Assembly: GCA_031310005.1 (NCBI GenBank)
Contig: CM062383.1
Span: forward strand, 1,054,001-1,118,000
Direction of reading: 5' to 3'
Source: Dactylellina haptotyla
Taxonomy: Eukaryota > Ascomycota > Orbiliomycetes > Orbiliales > Orbiliaceae
DNA length: 64,000 nt
A program made the translations under genes and the position numbers. The notes below the pieces were generated by a model. That model did no database searches. It saw only the letters and a list, made by a program, of their open reading frames with translations, and was not told the DNA's origin. The first letter of the stretch is position 1, and the number at the start of each line of letters is the position of its first letter. Below are positions 35,401 through 46,240 of this stretch, piece by piece.

Positions 35401-36339
35401 ATCTGGTCCTGTAGAGTCGCCAAATCGGAAATAGTCTCGTAACTATGACCCTGGTCAGCTCTTGGTGAGAGGGAAGGGTATCGGGAACTCTTCAACCTAC
35501 CCTTCATTCGGATCATTGATAGTCTTCAAGCTGATGTACTCCTCATACTCGAAGGTGCCATTAAACTCCGGGTGGTTTCTGTGGAACTGAAGCTTTTTCA
35601 GGAGGAAATAGACGTATTCGCGGATAAGCGGTCCGTATCCTGTGCCGGCGGTTAGCTGCATTTCCCTACTGTGGGCTTATCAAAGCGGATGTTCCACCGT
35701 ACCCCTGAGTCCTTCTCCACTCACGCCACGGGTGAGACTCTCGATCCATTGTTGGTGCTGCTGGGCTTCTTTGAGGGTTATCGGGGCACCTTCTTGGAGG
35801 ACCTTGTGTATGCACTGGAGGGCCTTAAAGGTCTGGACTTCGTCGGCGAGGATGGGTTGCCTGTAAAGTACCGGTTAGGATAAGCATGTGCGTGACCGAG
35901 AGGGAGATAGGTGTCTGGGCAGGGTTTCGTTGTTGCCGTACACTTTCATGCCCGCCCAAAACGACTGCGACGACTTGTGGTCCCATGTGTAAACGATGCA
36001 GCTGCGCACATGTTTTCCTAAGGGTGAAGAGATGTTTAGAATGGAAGGTATCCGGATGGTGCGGATGTGGTTCAAGACGTACTCTTTGGAGCGGTTTCCT
36101 CTTAATTTCCCCAGTGGGCAGATGTCAGCGGGCAGTCCGGCTGAAGGATTGCGGTCACAGCGACAAAGGAAAACGTACCGATGCTTGTAGCTTTTCTGAT
36201 GTTGACGGCGAGTTCAGACTCTGTCCTGCATTGACATATTAGCACCTATCGCCTCCAGATGAATACATTCAAAGCCCAGGCAAGGAAAGTACCTTGACAG
36301 GTCGACGTTTCGTGATGGTCCGGAGTAAACGGTCGTCAT
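32426..36339 (-). CDS. SLA2: Endocytic adaptor Sla2 (End4/HIP1R)
   Basis: Twelve exons: 36339-36293, 36225-36179, 36100-36083, 36017-35942, 35860-35703, 35639-35501, 35442-35258, 35196-34121, 34065-33916, 33863-32899, 32836-32590 and 32521-32426. They sum to 1,067 residues. The N-terminal ANTH domain (SELAVNIRKATS, KHVRSCIVYTWDHKSS, QPILADEVQTFKALQ, RYTSQHYRLVKFYYE) binds PIP2 and clathrin machinery. A proline-rich linker and a long Gln-rich coiled coil follow. The C-terminal I/LWEQ (THATCH) actin-binding domain is clear (KLEQLIVACNDVTASTAQLV). The third exon is only 18 nt and supplies EETAPK of the conserved block; without it the ANTH sequence is broken. In many ascomycetes SLA2 flanks the mating-type locus, but no MAT gene is visible here. 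Confidence 0.96.
36083..36100 (-). other. 18-nt microexon of SLA2
   Basis: AGGAAACCGCTCCAAAGA lies between a 78-nt and a 65-nt intron, with AG before it and GTACGT after it. It joins ATC-G and GA-AAA to read SIEETAPKRKHV, the sequence expected of the family. Confidence 0.88.
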
Positions 36340-37029
36340 GATTTGGTCGGTATACACAGACGAGACGAGGTGGAGTTGCCGCGACGAGGGTGTGGGTTGT
36401 AGTAGAAGAAGTACGGGAGGGACCTCCTATTCAGTTCGATAAGAGGGATGGAAAGGTGAAAAAGAAGCCGGATACGGAGCCGGGGTATAGTCGGGAGTTT
36501 AAGAAAAGGAAACCCTGGCGGAGGGCAGGCTTCGGGGTGGAGCGGTTCAGGGAGGAGGACCGCCGTGAAGCTGTTTGGAGGTAACTTAGCAGAGAACAGT
36601 GCAAACGAGCCGGGCGGGATGGGATGTGATGTGATCTTCGGCCGTGTGTTGAGGAGGATGTTGGCTTGTGTGGAGGTGGCGGCACATCACTTTGGCCCTG
36701 TCTCAGTTCAGTTTGGCGGGCAGGCAGCTAAGCTGACCAACGTTACGCAATCCCGAAACCCTTAAGGGCGACGAGGCGGTGCACCGGACGCGTATTACCT
36801 TCTTCAAATATTAAATTTTATATATTCACGGCATGCGGAATGTTCTTTTAAATGTGCCATAAACATATATCTCTATCCTGCGGATTGTGCAGTTGTGTAG
36901 AAGGAGTACGGTATGAGTGCTGCCTGCGCCGATAGAGAAATATATATATGAAGCATTATATATTATATATAAATAAATAAACATCAACCATGGCAGCTTG
37001 GACAGCCTAGTCCCGTTATTCGTACACAT
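36340..37029. other. Spacer upstream of SLA2, downstream of EOS1
   Basis: 690 bases. TA repeats lie near 36940-36975. No gene is seen. Confidence 0.5.
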
Positions 37030-38242
37030 TCACAACTCCCTCTGAACCCCATCTTGGATCCTCCCTAGCCTCTCCCACCAGACCGCCACCAAATCGCCCA
37101 CCCAGTCGCTCCACTCCTTCCACGGCGGCTTGTCCCTCTTCTCGTGCGAGTCCTCCAACAAAATCACCATGGTCGAGAAGCACAGGCCTGCAAACACCGT
37201 AATACTCGTCGACAGCTCTCTGTACTCGCTAATCCGCATCCTCATAATATGAAACCCGACGCCGATAGTCTAACAAAACAAAATGTCAATTGTCTAAACC
37301 AAAAACGAGTAGGACGTATCGAGCTTACGCAAAATATCATAATCCATGAAGGCAACAGCATTCGCGTATCGCTCTTAACGCCCAAACAATAATGTGCTCC
37401 GGAAATAAAATAGGCAATGATGCCCGTGATACTGATCAAGCGTACTAGTGTCGCTTTACGTTTCCCGAGGGATCAATTAGCAGCCTAGAAGATAATATCC
37501 GATTGCTGTAGCAAACCAACCTAAGGGTGTATATTTAACAAGCCTAGAAATGTTAGCCTTGGACTTCCCATAATGAACCTCAAGCATTCGACAGCCTTAC
37601 CATCTCGTCATCAAGCTATCCGTGAATCGAAAACACTGGTATCCCGCTCCGAATGTCTACCAATACCGGTCAACTAACTATATTCCATGCAAGCGAGACG
37701 AAAAAAGGGACGATAAGAAGCGTACCCAAGCAGCCGCTAAAATAACCTCCTTCATCATAGTAGCAAACTCAGGGTTCTCCCGTCCGAGCTTGCGCCGTTC
37801 CCATTCCTCCCAGCCCGCATAGAGACATTTCGCGAAACCGAGCGCGCAAGGTAGCGTGGACGCGGCTCGCGCGAGCATGAGCCATTTGTGGTACCGACGG
37901 TCGACTCCAAGGCTGACATCATCCGCGTTGGTTAGCAATTGAAAATTAACAATCCAAAGGTAAAAGGTAGACGCACGCAACCGCGATCCTGGGATGCAGC
38001 CTGCCGTTTCCAACCTTCTCATCCCCACTGTCTAGACCATCTCCTAGGTCGAGGCCGACACCGGGGCCAACCGTAGCGTCATCGGGAGGCAGAAGCTCCT
38101 CGAGCGGCGGGGGCACGCGGGTCGCCAGAGCTTTGGAATGTACCGCAATCGCTGCGCCAGGGGGAAAACCGGTGTAAAGGCGGACGAGGGAAGAGGTGAA
38201 TTATATAACGTGGCCGACGGGTATCGTATTGGCGTCGTACAT
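37030..38242 (-). CDS. EOS1: Eos1-like N-glycosylation membrane protein; 5' end unresolved
   Basis: Six exons fit well: one ending at 37977, then 37912-37726, 37656-37601, 37543-37521, 37453-37329 and 37269-37030. The introns are 57-69 nt, one with branch TGCTAAC and one with TGCTAAT. The spliced protein carries features I associate with the EOS1 family (PF12326): LHPRIAVALGVDRRYHKWL, FTDSLMTRWLVKYTPLATLV, TGIIAYFISGAHYCLG and LLPSWIMIFCTIGVGFHIM, with about four membrane spans. Yeast Eos1 is an ER protein needed for normal N-glycosylation and oxidative-stress tolerance. The first exon reads back through LEELLPPDDATVGPG to about 38160 without an ATG. The ATG at 38242 is the nearest candidate, but its junction is uncertain. 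Two exons are short (23 and 56 nt). Confidence 0.78.
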
Positions 38243-38970
38243 TCGTGGGCCAGCAGACGGAATACGGGTAGACGGAGTGCGGGTCGTATATTTGCTTTAT
38301 ATATAGACGATATATAGGCTGTAGGTTGCTTGGCCGGGCTGCCTTTTTCGCGGGGAAAATGGGGAGTTTCGGGGCAAGTGACAAGTTGCACAAATGAGGC
38401 CTGTCGCTGTGCGGCCAGGGTTGGTGGTATGGGTGTGGATGTGGATGTAATGTACAGATGTGGTGGTTGTGCATGTGGTCGAGGTGGTGGTGGGGGCCTG
38501 CGCAGTTATCTCGCTCCAATCACAGGCCAACGCCAACCGGCCAACAGCAACCGACCAACCAGTCGAGAGAATCACAGGCCGCAAAGGAGAAGTTGGCTCG
38601 AGCGGACAGGCTAGCGGACGGAAGCTATGTTGCTTGGGGCAAGTGTCTGTCGACCTGCGGGCCGGGTTTCGGATCCTGTCTCCCAAATCCAACACCCGCA
38701 ACACCAAACTTCTATTTACACATATATGTGCATATATCTCACGGGCAGTGGTACTGCAATACGCTATTTCTTATCATTCTGGTCGATTATATGGCCCTAA
38801 TTGATATCCTACCACTATAGCAATCATAAGAAATCAAAGTGGAAAAGGTAGTGTTTGTAAAAATGATATTAATCTAGATTTCGCTACCCTACAAGCTTGT
38901 ACAAGAGACATCCTATGTTGGGAGGGAAGAAATATGCAAATACCCACCCAAGACGCTACTGATGTATAGA
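38243..38970. other. Spacer between EOS1 and the ankyrin gene
   Basis: About 730 bases, partly a GT-rich tract at 38430-38500. No gene is supported. Confidence 0.5.
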
Positions 38971-39869
38971 TCAAGAACCAGAGGCCGACGAAGGCCAGCT
39001 AGATATCAACTTGTATATATCATTCTTCCCCTGTTCTAACGCAACCGCCGCTGGCGTCTCAGCCCCAAACCTCTCCAGATTCGATACCGCCCCATTCTGC
39101 AACAGCAGTTCAACATAATCGCTCCTACCCAACCCCACAGCGCAATGAAGCGGTGACCTCGCGTCGTAGCAGTTGTACGTATTGTAAGACCTCCCGAGTC
39201 CGTTCACATCGATACCATGTTCGATAAGGAACTTGACAATTGAAATCCCACCTCCTGGCAAACTCCACATCGCCGCAAATATCGCCTTGGGATCGAGTAT
39301 CGCACCGTGAGATAGTAAAATCTCCAACCTGGAGGTAGTCTTGAACATCGCAGCTAGTTCTGTCGGAGTTATATGTCCGTTGCATCCCCTGTTTCGCTCC
39401 GCGTTAGGATCAGCCCCGTTAGCTAGAAGCCACCGTAGGAGATCCTCGTGGTGCACCGCACGGCTGGTACTTGAGAATTAGCTCGGCGCTGTATACTGAT
39501 GAAAAATATTCATCTTGTCTTTAAATCGTTGTCGACTCACCATACAGGGGTGTCTCCCTGTATCAGCACATCGTTTATATTCCAGCCGTAGTTGAGAAGT
39601 TCCTGGAAGACTTCAACTCTGCGGCTTCTGAAGGCATCGCCCACCGTTGCAAATGTGAGGGGGATCTTGCGTCTGAGTAGAAGCTTCAGAATCTTCGCAT
39701 CACCTACTCGAGCGGCGGAGTTGAGGAATGCGTGTTTCTCATCGGCATCGAAGAAGTAGCTATCCAGCAGCACTTCTAGACGGTTGATATCTCCCCTTTC
39801 AATGCTTGCGTCTGCCTCGCGGAATTCCAGACTCAGTGGATGGTTCAGGCTAGTTTTCATGTAGATCAT
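38971..39869 (-). CDS. Ankyrin-repeat protein
   Basis: Two exons, 39869-39541 and 39463-38971, over a 77-nt intron (GTGAGT...ACCAG) give 273 residues. At least five ankyrin units are visible, for example GDINRLEVLLDSYFF, GDAKILKLLLRRKIPLTF, HEDLLRWLLANGADPN, SRLEILLSHGAILD and ISIVKFLIEHGIDVN, then ARSPLHCAVGLGRSDYVELL. No other domain, signal peptide or membrane span is present. Such short ankyrin proteins are abundant and variable in filamentous fungi and generally act as protein-binding scaffolds; a specific partner cannot be named. The join restores the helix-turn-helix across TPVCRAVHHEDLL, which supports the splice. The ATG at 39869 has a second in-frame ATG three codons later. Confidence 0.85.
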
Positions 39870-41245
39870 TATATTTGTTCTTTTGTTTCTCTATCATGTC
39901 AGATTGTTTAAGGTTTTCGTGGACAGATGTTACTCGAGGCATTTTACGTACGTTCGGAGGGAGTTCGCTTGTGTGAGTAGTAAATTTTATTGTTCTGTAA
40001 TATATTAATAGACTTATAGTTACTGAGACTTTGAATTTTCCAACGAGACCAAATTTTCCCGTATCTCGGAACCTTCGCCATTACGTTTATATAGAATACG
40101 GATTGATCTAAACCTCGCCGCTTGCGAAAAACTGTGAAGTCCATTTCGACCCACCCAATTTGTGCCACCCATGCCCACAAACCACACCAGCTGTCCGACC
40201 CACGATGTCACCATATTGGGGCCATCTGATATCAATTCGTACATTCAACAAGTAAAATTTTAAACAATTATACGCCATTGCCCGTGCCACCTCCCCCCAC
40301 ACAAATCCAAATTTCAAGCGCCACTTAGCAAACCGTTGTTTCAAACGTTAGAAAAAAGTTGATTCTGCGCATATCGGCTTAAGCGCCCTGCATTATTTCT
40401 ACGCCATATAAAAAAATCACGAGCACAGAATTACGAGTCCCTGTGATCTATCTGATTCATAACTACCCTGCATTACACTTCGGTGCGGCCCGCGGCATAG
40501 CTCGTCGACGCGTCCAGGATCCTTCATCTAGAGAATTCTAGACTTTTGCCAAGTTTACCCTTGCCCTCCTACAGGGCTGTTTGTGCATAAAACCCATGAA
40601 AAGTTGATTTTCCGAGAACCGAAGTCAGGCGGCAAATCTCAGATGACTACGCCAAAGTTCGTGCCGCTTTGTGATGTTTGAGAAAATCGAGTAGGGCTAG
40701 AAAAGTACATTCTTCCCAAAATTACTCTAGATTATACTTCTAACACCCCCTCAGATACCAAATTGAGGGCGAGGCAGTATCCGTATACAAGGGAGCCCGT
40801 TAACTTACTTCCCCCACCCCTCCGGAAAATATCTTTTTTTAGAATAAAAGATCATAAATGGCATGATGGAAGGGGTAGAACAACCCTAGTTTGTAGCTAC
40901 ATTGAGTAATAGGATAAGCTAATGATTGGTCCAGCTTGTATCCATTGCCGCAATTTGGTGGCTCTATCGCTCCTGTGATTAAGAAAACACCTGCACGGCG
41001 GCAAAGGGGATTTTAATTCGATACCTAGATATATATAAAAGCGAGACCCTCCTCTCTTTGCGGTTAATCAAACAAGGAACCAACGCCTTCTACGCTAATA
41101 AATCAGCATTAACGATAAATTTGCTGGAGACCATCATTATAACTATTATAATTCACGTCGATTCTCCTCCTACTTTCTCACATATCTCTAACTGTGTGCT
41201 AGTGACGGACATCTGCTACATACGCACATCGATCCACCCGAAGCC
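39870..41245. other. Intergenic region with a restriction-site cluster
   Basis: About 1.4 kb, AT-rich and without a supportable gene. It contains the dense palindrome cluster at 40504-40538, and near its right end a TATATATAAAAG box followed by a pyrimidine-rich leader. Confidence 0.5.
41029..41040 (+). promoter_or_regulatory. TATA-like box
   Basis: TATATATAAAA precedes GCGAGACCCTCCTCTCTTTGC. The first downstream ATG is at 41246, preceded by about 200 nt without any ATG, as in a fungal leader. Confidence 0.4.
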
Positions 41246-41700
41246 ATGAGATCATTCTTCTTGTTCTTTATCGTATTCGTTGCCGGATTTTTCATTTTCC
41301 GTTAATCAAAATGGTTCTACACCGCAACGTACGTACCAACGTCTTTTTAGTAACTCTATGTAGTTACGATAATATAAGTACTGATAGCACCTCACCAAAG
41401 GTACAGATTTTGGATGGAAGTTCTGAAAACGAGACAAAACGCAGGCAAAAGATGCCTATAGTTAATGAAGCCTGGTGGCAGGAGATCGAGCTCGAGTCTC
41501 AAGATGACGATATGTCGAGCCCGCTTCTGGGTGGAAAGGGTATCGGGAAGGTGCTTTACAATTATGACCTCGAGTTTAATGGTACAGAAACTCCCGGGGA
41601 GATAATCAGAAAAGTGGCGCTTTGGATGGAGAGGGAGATGAGGAAGGTTATGAAGCGCGGGAGGTCAAGGGCTTGCTTCGTTAAAAGCAGTTGGAAATGA
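41246..41700 (+). CDS. Uncertain small ORF with hydrophobic upstream peptide
   Basis: I do not recognise a family. The 129-codon frame at 41311-41700 begins in a good context (TCAAAATGG). Its last ~85 residues look protein-like (MPIVNEAWWQEIELESQDDD; TPGEIIRKVALWMEREMRK). Upstream, the first ATG of the presumed transcript (41246-41305) encodes a 19-residue hydrophobic peptide, MRSFFLFFIVFVAGFFIFR, ending 5 nt before the main ATG. This could be a regulatory uORF. It could instead be the signal or anchor exon of one spliced gene: a GTATTC donor at about 41273 or GTACGT at 41329, paired with the CAG at 41404-41406, keeps the frame of ILDGSSENETKRR. The bases alone cannot decide. Confidence 0.4.
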
Positions 41701-42351
41701 ACTCACACTCCTTCACATTTAAGCTTCTCGCTATTCGTTTACTCTCATTCGGTCTTTAGATGGTGTTTTAACGGCGTTTTAGGCAATCTATTTTGACTCC
41801 CTCTTCAAAATCCGGATATCGATTACTCGATATATAAACATATATGCCCATGACTTCCAATCGCAAGTAACTGGCGATACCTCCACACGTGCGCCTGCAT
41901 GTATGTATACTCACTATGCAGATCTCTAAAGCAAGAAAATCAATGATATTAATAAGCTAAAATCTCTGTTCTTGGGATCAAAGGGGTTCTCGTCATATAC
42001 CTGCCTTTATCACAATCGTAATATACGTATGATTTTTATTTTTTAAATTATTTTTTTTGACAAATAGTTATCAAGGTATTTCCCCGAGCGCACCCATGAT
42101 GGTTGATATGAGGCTCTGTGCAGGGATTATGGCCTTAAATCAAAGGTGTCGCCGCTAAACCGCAAATTCTAAAAAAATTTACCACACCAACACCAACCAC
42201 ATCTCAATCCGCATGCCATCCACAATTGACGGCCGGCGGCGGTGACGACGGTCTCTCGAACATCTCCCAAGGTACGCCAACTCGACTCCCCTATACCACC
42301 CCAGTTGCTAATTTTATCTTAGTTTGGGTCACACTCTGCCTCCCGCTCACA
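41701..42351. other. Spacer
   Basis: 650 AT-rich bases. No gene or strong motif is seen. Confidence 0.5.
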
Positions 42352-43515
42352 ATGGCGTCCCACAGGCCGCTACAAATCACCTCGCGGATCTTATCCAAGC
42401 GCCCCACAACGGGCGCCCTCCAACCATTCACCCGCTCGCAATGTCCATTCTTGCTCCCGGCGCAAACTCGGTCCCTCAACGACCAGAAGAGAATGGAAAG
42501 ATCGTATAAATCCCAAATATCCCGGTCAATGGAAGGCAGTGCAGAACCCTCCATGAGGGTTAGCCAGACGGCAGCCATGATGAATGAAATTGGAGAACTA
42601 TTACTACCCAGTACGTCCAACTTCTCGCCTACTATTGAACTCAAGCGGCGGCGGCAGCTATGAGCTCCTAACTACGCATCGTACTATGACAAAGGTGGAG
42701 CGGAGGCTGATACCTGAGTTCCGAATCGCGAATAGACACCTTCGTCGTCCCGCCGATGTCCCGCCGTCCATCCGCTTTTAGCGACACCAGAAACCGCATA
42801 CAATTCGAATGGGTACGGACAAAGATAAGGGTCCAAGATTTAGTCTCGTATGTTTAACCCACCGCATTTACTCCATCCACGCAGCCCGTCCTAACGCTCC
42901 AACGCAGTCGTATCCTCTCTCGCGTATGGCATAGCGACCAATTCTTCCGAAAGGACCTGATACCCTCGGCCGAAGCCCTCCACCGAAACATGTACACCGC
43001 CTACGCCCGTGGCGACATCGAAACTCTCTCCCAAATATGCGGGCGTGATCTCTACCATACCTTCCGTAACCGCATCCTTTCCCGGCCGCAAAATGTCCAG
43101 TTTTCGTGGAAGTTTTCGGAATACAACTCCAGGTCTAAAGTCATGAGTCACAAAGTCGGTATGCTGGGTGTAGGCAAAGGCGATGAGAATAATGTCCGCC
43201 AAGCCGTGGTGCGCATCGATTCGACGCAGACGTTGACAAAAGGTGTCAACGGGAAAGTTGTGAAGGGTACCGGCGAGCCAACGAGGACGACGGAATATAT
43301 TGTGTTAAGCAAGAGGAAGAAGAAGGACGAGCCGGAGACCCCGTGGGTGGTGTGGGGAACCGTGGAGGAGAGCGATAGTACGTATATGCTTTCGTATGCT
43401 TCACTTATGCATTACTAGTATGCTAACAATCAGTGTAGTGGAGGACGTTAGGGCGTTCGGTATCGTGCCTAATTCTGGCCAGGACACAACGGTTGGCCAC
43501 AACAGGTGGGGATAA
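42352..43515 (+). CDS. Mitochondrial Tim44-like protein of the mL45/Mba1 group
   Basis: Four exons, 42352-42610, 42736-42847, 42908-43377 and 43439-43515, with introns of 125, 60 and 61 nt, give 305 residues. The N-terminus is basic and Ser/Thr-rich (MASHRPLQITSRILSKRP), as in a mitochondrial presequence. The body follows the Tim44-like fold used by Mba1 and ribosomal protein mL45: LLPNTFVVPPMSRRPSAF, FRKDLIPSAEALHRNMY and YTAYARGDIETLSQICG, then beta-rich segments with YIVLSKRKKKDEP and WVVWGTVEESD. Established role of the group: binding mitoribosomes to the inner membrane for insertion of newly made respiratory subunits. Assignment to the group is good by pattern; the exact orthologue (Mba1 or mL45) is not settled. 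Confidence 0.82.
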
Positions 43516-44605
43516 GCTAAGAGCATCTCTGCTTGTAGATGAGTTCTTGCCAGCGGTGTCTTGAACTATTTCACGAATATCGGCTCTTGTGTTATGCAGA
43601 GGTGGGCGGGACACCTCGCTCGCTGCTATCAACCACAGTGAAATGTGTATGTACGACAACGTTATTAACATACCCAAAAAATCTGTCGCAGAAGCTCTTT
43701 TAAGAAAGAGGGCTCCAAGTTTTATTTTTGATATACATGTACTATATGTCTAAACAGCCTGTATATATTCATACTTGAAATATGTAACTTTGCAGTTTCA
43801 AGACCTTCGTAACAATTTAATGTACACAGTCCACCATGGCCAAGAAGTCTTTATGGCCAGTAAGAAATCGGATTTGTATTAATTATTGAAGAGTGCTACA
43901 TGGCGCCTAGAGAACACAGTAAGGTCTGCCTTGGGATAAAGTACGGTTGAATGGATCCATGGAGGGCCCAGGTACCTAGGTATATCGCGATTGAAATAGT
44001 TCTTTCGCCTTTGGGGCTATAGTTATCTAATGCAGAATGAAGATAAATTAACATCTGCCGAAACGTATCTGAATTTCGCTGTCCTGTTAACAGCTATTCC
44101 ACATGTTCCAATTACCGCTCCGCCCCCCAAGAACGGCGCGGTAGAGCAGTAGGCAAATTATTTACTTCTCCATGTAGACAGGCTGATAGAATTGATTTTT
44201 CCTCGTTGAGGAATATGCCTACTGGAAGTGTGTGGATCCTTGTGCAACCGTTCATTTCAAAAGGATGTAGCACAGCAGCGATATCTGATAGGAGAGGAGC
44301 CGCAGCATCGTTTGCAAGGGAGAATTAGCTACCAACACTATAATAGGCTTGAGATCTGACTACTGTGCTGCATGCCGAGAAAGGCACAGCACAGGGCCCG
44401 AATTGTTGTTGCCTCCTCAAACACGGGACGTAAAGGAATAGGCAATAGGAATGCCAAAGGAACAGATGGATAGTGGTATAAAGCTCGGCTCAGACCCTCT
44501 TATCATCTGCGTTGTCGTTGATAATCATCTGTATCACCAAGGAATCCTTGGCCTTGAATATACACTTTACCACTAACTTTTCTTTAAATAAACATATTAG
44601 AAAAA
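43516..44605. other. Upstream region of the 544-residue membrane protein gene
   Basis: 1.1 kb with no gene recognised. TATAAA at 44477-44482 precedes the next start codon by about 125 nt and is a plausible core promoter. Confidence 0.5.
44477..44482 (+). promoter_or_regulatory. TATA box
   Basis: TATAAA within GTGGTATAAAGCTCGG, followed by an ATC-rich leader without AUG up to 44606. Confidence 0.4.
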
Positions 44606-46240
44606 ATGTCCGAGAAGGAGCAGTCTAAAGATGGCTTCTTTATCAGAATAAAACTTATTGGGACTGGTCCTATGCTCAGCTTGTTTCTAGCTGGGGCGAT
44701 TTTCTTGACCATATCGCTGAACTGTCTCTGCGGACATTATGTCTACCAGGGATACGGAAGCGCACCCTACCATATCTGGTTCCCCTACGACATCCGAAGA
44801 TTCGCATTCGGTTATTCTCTCCCTATCAATCTATGGCTATCCATAATCGGAGTAGGATTCTCACTTATCTTCTACGGTCTCTCCGATGCATGGAAGACGT
44901 TTGCCGACCTTTTCTTCGCACGATCCGTCTCACTGGACGAGATACTCGGCTCCAAGCCTTCTCGTAAATGTAGCGGATGGGACAGGCATACAACTGGAAA
45001 TTTGATCAAATCCATTTTCATCCTGTTGGGGATAGTTCTAGCCTTCATGTACAAATTCACGCTTCAAAATGTCCCTTACCGATCGATAAAGACTCTCAGT
45101 CCCGATCAGATAAGGACATATCTACCAAACGTCGGCCCATACCACCACTCTAGTCTATGGCCTCGCGATGCCAGCCCGATCTTGACAGACACATACTCGA
45201 ACTACGACCACAAGAACGAACTCTTCGAATTCGATAGATACGTCGACATTATTAACGGAGTGAAACGGATCACTATGATGGCACATCCGGATTGCGGGCA
45301 GTGGTCTTTGGGTCCACATGACAGCGGCAGACTCTATACCGAAGAAGTAGTCATGGCTGCGAGCAGAGTAGACCTGCGGTACGTAGCCAACAAGCCTATG
45401 AAGAATTTTATGGCTGCAGAGAAACCGAGCTGGGTGCACCGCGTTCGAGTAAACACCCTGAATAACATATGGGCACGAGAGCCAAATACCGTGTATAACA
45501 TTAACGACAACCCTTACTACATTGTCGAATTTGGGATTCCGTCGCCAGGAAGGATTATGATACGATGGGCGCCAGACTTCCCCGAATGGAACTGCGGTAC
45601 CAAGTCCCGACCTTGCAGCGAGAAGAATTACGAAGTCATCCGCCAGATCACATATTATGTTGAATACGGCGTTTCCATCGTCCTGCGTACCCACGACGTC
45701 GGGGATAAGATATGCGGCGTTTCTCCTAGAAAATTTGGAAGGGCGTTCTCACCGGTCAACCGCCCGTTCCAGGCGAAACCTTTCCTCCCTTCGGACACCA
45801 AATATTTGCACGATAAGGTTATCGCGTCGTTGTACGATTCGGACAGCTCGCCGGCGGACGTTGCAAATACCCTCGTTAAAGTCGCAATGGCACTCTGGGC
45901 TACTAAGAGTGTGGATGTGCATTTAGGCAAGATCCACGGACCAGCCAAAGATTTGGTTGACGAACTACCATCACCAGTCACTTGGTTTGATTTTAACGGT
46001 AAAACGCCATTATTTTCAGGGGAGAGGAGTGATGGTGTTGGATGTTATATTGAGGGAGGGATTATCTTTTTGATCCTTAGTATTATTGCTTTCGTCGTGT
46101 TTCTTATACGCCTGGGGTTTGGTCCCGATCCACGGGAGACGATATATCGGCTGGAGCAGTATGCGGATGAATGTATACAGAATGCCCATAAAGGTAATGC
46201 GGATGAAGAGGCGCTAGTGGAGCAGGATGACAAGGCCTAG
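44606..46240 (+). CDS. Orphan four-span membrane protein
   Basis: I do not recognise this gene. It is a single exon of 544 residues with the start in AAAAAATGTCC context. Three membrane spans lie near residues 22-42, 72-92 and 132-150 and one near 487-510, leaving a loop of about 330 residues between the third and fourth. The loop has scattered Cys residues (HPDCGQW, WNCGTKSRPCSEKNYE, DKICGVSPRKFG), suggesting disulfides and therefore a lumenal or extracellular face. A terminal EALVEQDD-type acidic tail is cytoplasmic if so. Codon usage and length argue that it is real. No enzyme motif is evident. It has no paralogue in the window. It may be a lineage-specific surface or ER protein. Confidence 0.75.
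   Translation: MSEKEQSKDGFFIRIKLIGTGPMLSLFLAGAIFLTISLNCLCGHYVYQGYGSAPYHIWFPYDIRRFAFGYSLPINLWLSIIGVGFSLIFYGLSDAWKTFADLFFARSVSLDEILGSKPSRKCSGWDRHTTGNLIKSIFILLGIVLAFMYKFTLQNVPYRSIKTLSPDQIRTYLPNVGPYHHSSLWPRDASPILTDTYSNYDHKNELFEFDRYVDIINGVKRITMMAHPDCGQWSLGPHDSGRLYTEEVVMAASRVDLRYVANKPMKNFMAAEKPSWVHRVRVNTLNNIWAREPNTVYNINDNPYYIVEFGIPSPGRIMIRWAPDFPEWNCGTKSRPCSEKNYEVIRQITYYVEYGVSIVLRTHDVGDKICGVSPRKFGRAFSPVNRPFQAKPFLPSDTKYLHDKVIASLYDSDSSPADVANTLVKVAMALWATKSVDVHLGKIHGPAKDLVDELPSPVTWFDFNGKTPLFSGERSDGVGCYIEGGIIFLILSIIAFVVFLIRLGFGPDPRETIYRLEQYADECIQNAHKGNADEEALVEQDDKA

Noticed and set aside
41329-41352. 24-nt GT...AG segment as an intron
   Set aside because: Too short for fungal splicing; a longer alternative is noted instead.
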